DNA of 64,000 bases from Streptomyces filipinensis (GTDB taxonomy: Bacteria; Actinomycetota; Actinomycetes; Streptomycetales; Streptomycetaceae): NCBI RefSeq assembly GCF_014649495.1, contig NZ_BMTD01000002.1, forward strand, positions 248,001-312,000. Direction: 5' to 3'. How positions within the stretch are numbered: the first letter of the stretch is position 1; each line of letters begins with the position of its first letter. Below, in pieces: positions 62,718 to 64,000 of this stretch. Position numbers and translations under genes: made by a program. The notes beneath the pieces are model-generated. The model was not told the DNA's origin and ran no database searches. It saw only the letters and a list, made by a program, of their open reading frames with translations.

Positions 62718-63884
62718 TCACGCACTCCGCTCGACCACCATGTCGTGGACGAAGCGCCCGCCGAAGTCCACGTTCCACACCGCGCTGAGAGGCGGCAGGT
62801 CCTCCAGCACTCCTCTCGCGGCGAGTTCGAGAGCCATCTCCCGCATGACGTTCCGCGTCAGCGCGGCCCCCAGACAGGCATGCCGGCCGCGGCCGAACGC
62901 GACGTGCCGGGCACCCATCCTGTCGGTGCGGAACGTGAGCGGGTCCGCGAACCTTCGCGGGTCGCGGTTGGCGGCCGCCAGGACGAGGACGACCCGCGAT
63001 CCTGCCCCCACGGTGTGCCCGTGGAGGGGCACATCGGTCAGGGCACGCCGCGTGGCCAGATGGAAGGGGGTGGCCAGTCTCAGCGCCTCGTCGGCTGCTT
63101 CGTCGACCTCTGCCTTGAGGTCGGCCGTGGCCCACTCCGAACCCGTCACCGCCTCCAGCAGGCGCGCGACGGCCGCGGCGGCCGGCTCCAGTGCCCCGCT
63201 CACGAGCTGCGCGTACACCGCGGTGGCGTCCAGGAGGTTCAAGGTCCCCTCGGACAGCGCGCGGCTCAACGCCGTGGCGAGCGTCCCCCGCGGCGCCTCA
63301 CAGCGTCGCGCGACAAGTGCGGTCAGCTCGTCCAGGGCCTGCTCCGCACGGAGCCCGGCCTGAGGGTCGTACGTCTCGATCGGTCCGAGGGCGAGGATCC
63401 GGGTGGCGCAGTCGGCGAGCTCCGCCAGCGCGTCGGCGGGCTCGTCGAGCAGGCGGCACAGACCGGCGGCCAGAGCCGGCCTGACCACCGCGCCGAACAG
63501 GCGGCCGGCCGGCACCCCGGGGCTCGTCACCGCGATCGACTCGGCCATCGCGGTGACCACCTGTTGTACGACGGCGGGGGTGAACAGCGGCAGGAGCAGA
63601 CGCCGCATACCGGTGTGCCGTGGTGGGTCGGAGAACACCGGCCAGAGGTCCACGAACTCCGTCACCCGCCAGTACGTCCTCCGCTGCGCTTCCGTCAGAC
63701 CGGGCGGGCAGTAGGTCTCGACCTGCGCCCCGAGCCGTGGGTCCCGGAGCAGCTCGTACACGTCGTCATAGCGCGTCACGTACCACGTGCTCGTGCTCGC
63801 GTCCCAGACCACGCCACGGGACTCCCGCAGTTCGTCGAACCACTCCAGCGGCGCGGTCTCCCGGGACGGTTGAACCTGTGTCAC
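62718..63884 (-). CDS. Cytochrome P450 with atypical I-helix
   Basis: A 388-residue bacterial P450. The haem ligand motif is 'FGRGRHACLG' with Cys337, the K-helix E266-x-x-R269 is in 'DEALRL', and the C-helix has 'HTGMRRLLLPLF'. In the I-helix the usual AG-x-x-T(T/S) reads S-G-A-L-E-P (229-234), so the conserved Thr is Glu. Such changes are seen in P450s with altered oxygen chemistry or that take electrons in other ways. The GTG at 63884 overlaps the stop of the gene before it (GTGA), which supports this start over longer ones. No ferredoxin gene is seen nearby. Confidence 0.92.
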   Translation of the reverse strand: MTQVQPSRETAPLEWFDELRESRGVVWDASTSTWYVTRYDDVYELLRDPRLGAQVETYCPPGLTEAQRRTYWRVTEFVDLWPVFSDPPRHTGMRRLLLPLFTPAVVQQVVTAMAESIAVTSPGVPAGRLFGAVVRPALAAGLCRLLDEPADALAELADCATRILALGPIETYDPQAGLRAEQALDELTALVARRCEAPRGTLATALSRALSEGTLNLLDATAVYAQLVSGALEPAAAAVARLLEAVTGSEWATADLKAEVDEAADEALRLATPFHLATRRALTDVPLHGHTVGAGSRVVLVLAAANRDPRRFADPLTFRTDRMGARHVAFGRGRHACLGAALTRNVMREMALELAARGVLEDLPPLSAVWNVDFGGRFVHDMVVERSA

Positions 63885-64000
63885 CAGCGCGGAGCTCCGT
63901 TCCCCGCGCGCGGGAAGTACGGCACACCGGACGCGGACGGAAGGCCGAGGAGCACGGCGACGAGCCGCTCCCATCCGAGGAAGCTGGCCACCATCCCCGA
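63881..64000 (-). CDS. C-terminal end of an upstream gene of unknown function
   Basis: Only the last 39 codons lie in the window. They read in frame up to a TGA that overlaps the GTG start of the P450 by 4 bp, the typical coupling of streptomycete operons. The fragment has a hydrophobic stretch ('ERLVAVLLGLPSASG') and ends in 'GNGAPRW'. It is too short to assign. It shows that the cluster continues to the right. Confidence 0.6.
   Translation of the reverse strand, partial: SGMVASFLGWERLVAVLLGLPSASGVPYFPRAGNGAPRW

Overview
The window is a high-GC (about 70%) actinobacterial chromosome segment, almost certainly from Streptomyces. The signs are strong third-position GC bias, many GTG and some TTG starts, a BldK-type five-gene oligopeptide importer next to typA and an Sdh1-type succinate dehydrogenase operon, a SpoIIE/PAS/GAF phosphatase next to a free-standing anti-sigma-type ATPase, and a SARP regulator. 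From memory, the order importer, typA, solute-binding protein, sdh resembles the S. coelicolor bldK neighbourhood.

Region 1 (about 1-34600) is conserved core chromosome. It starts inside a rightward Dpp/Opp-type peptide importer (permease C-terminus, two ATPases, a strong terminator), followed by a methyltransferase, an AraC-family regulator and a polytopic GT-C-like glycosyltransferase. A complete leftward importer (12726 to 6509, bldK order) shares a nearly identical 378-bp block with the first importer. Next come typA with a textbook terminator, a large lipoprotein solute-binding protein, the sdh operon (short helical protein, membrane anchor, SdhA, SdhB), a GH18-like secreted protein, a membrane-anchored helical protein, PAS-GAF-PP2C-ATPase and ATPase regulators, Nudix, SPOR-like, GntR, a serpin, MarR with a perfect palindromic operator, a Tat-exported SMP-30-like protein and a DUF1266 protein.

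Region 2 (34625 to the end) is a biosynthetic gene cluster. A leftward, largely overlapping gene series (55277 to 34625) encodes a TrmB/LuxR-like regulator, an SDR of the 2,4-dienoyl-CoA reductase type, an ABC exporter (one ATPase, two ABC-2 permeases), a thioesterase with a Cys nucleophile, a one-module PKS (KS-AT-KR-DH-carrier), an NRPS (A-PCP-C-A-PCP) with a long minisatellite-encoded linker, a free carrier protein, a classical type II thioesterase, a serine-acetyltransferase homologue and two ATP-grasp ligases. The right part holds a small conserved-looking protein, a beta-lactamase/PBP-fold protein whose SxxK serine is Cys, a LanB-like protein with only the glutamylation half, a tiny signal-peptide ORF, a SARP regulator, a prolyl oligopeptidase, a P450 with an atypical I-helix, and the end of another gene.

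A plausible reading is that the ATP-grasp enzymes and the acetyltransferase make or join an unusual amino acid or dipeptide unit, the NRPS and PKS build a short acyl-peptide, the LanB-like and PBP-like proteins carry out tRNA-dependent tailoring or release, and the ABC exporter moves the product out. I do not recognise this combination as a described pathway. It is the main candidate for a new system in this window. All boundaries and identities come from reading the sequence alone.
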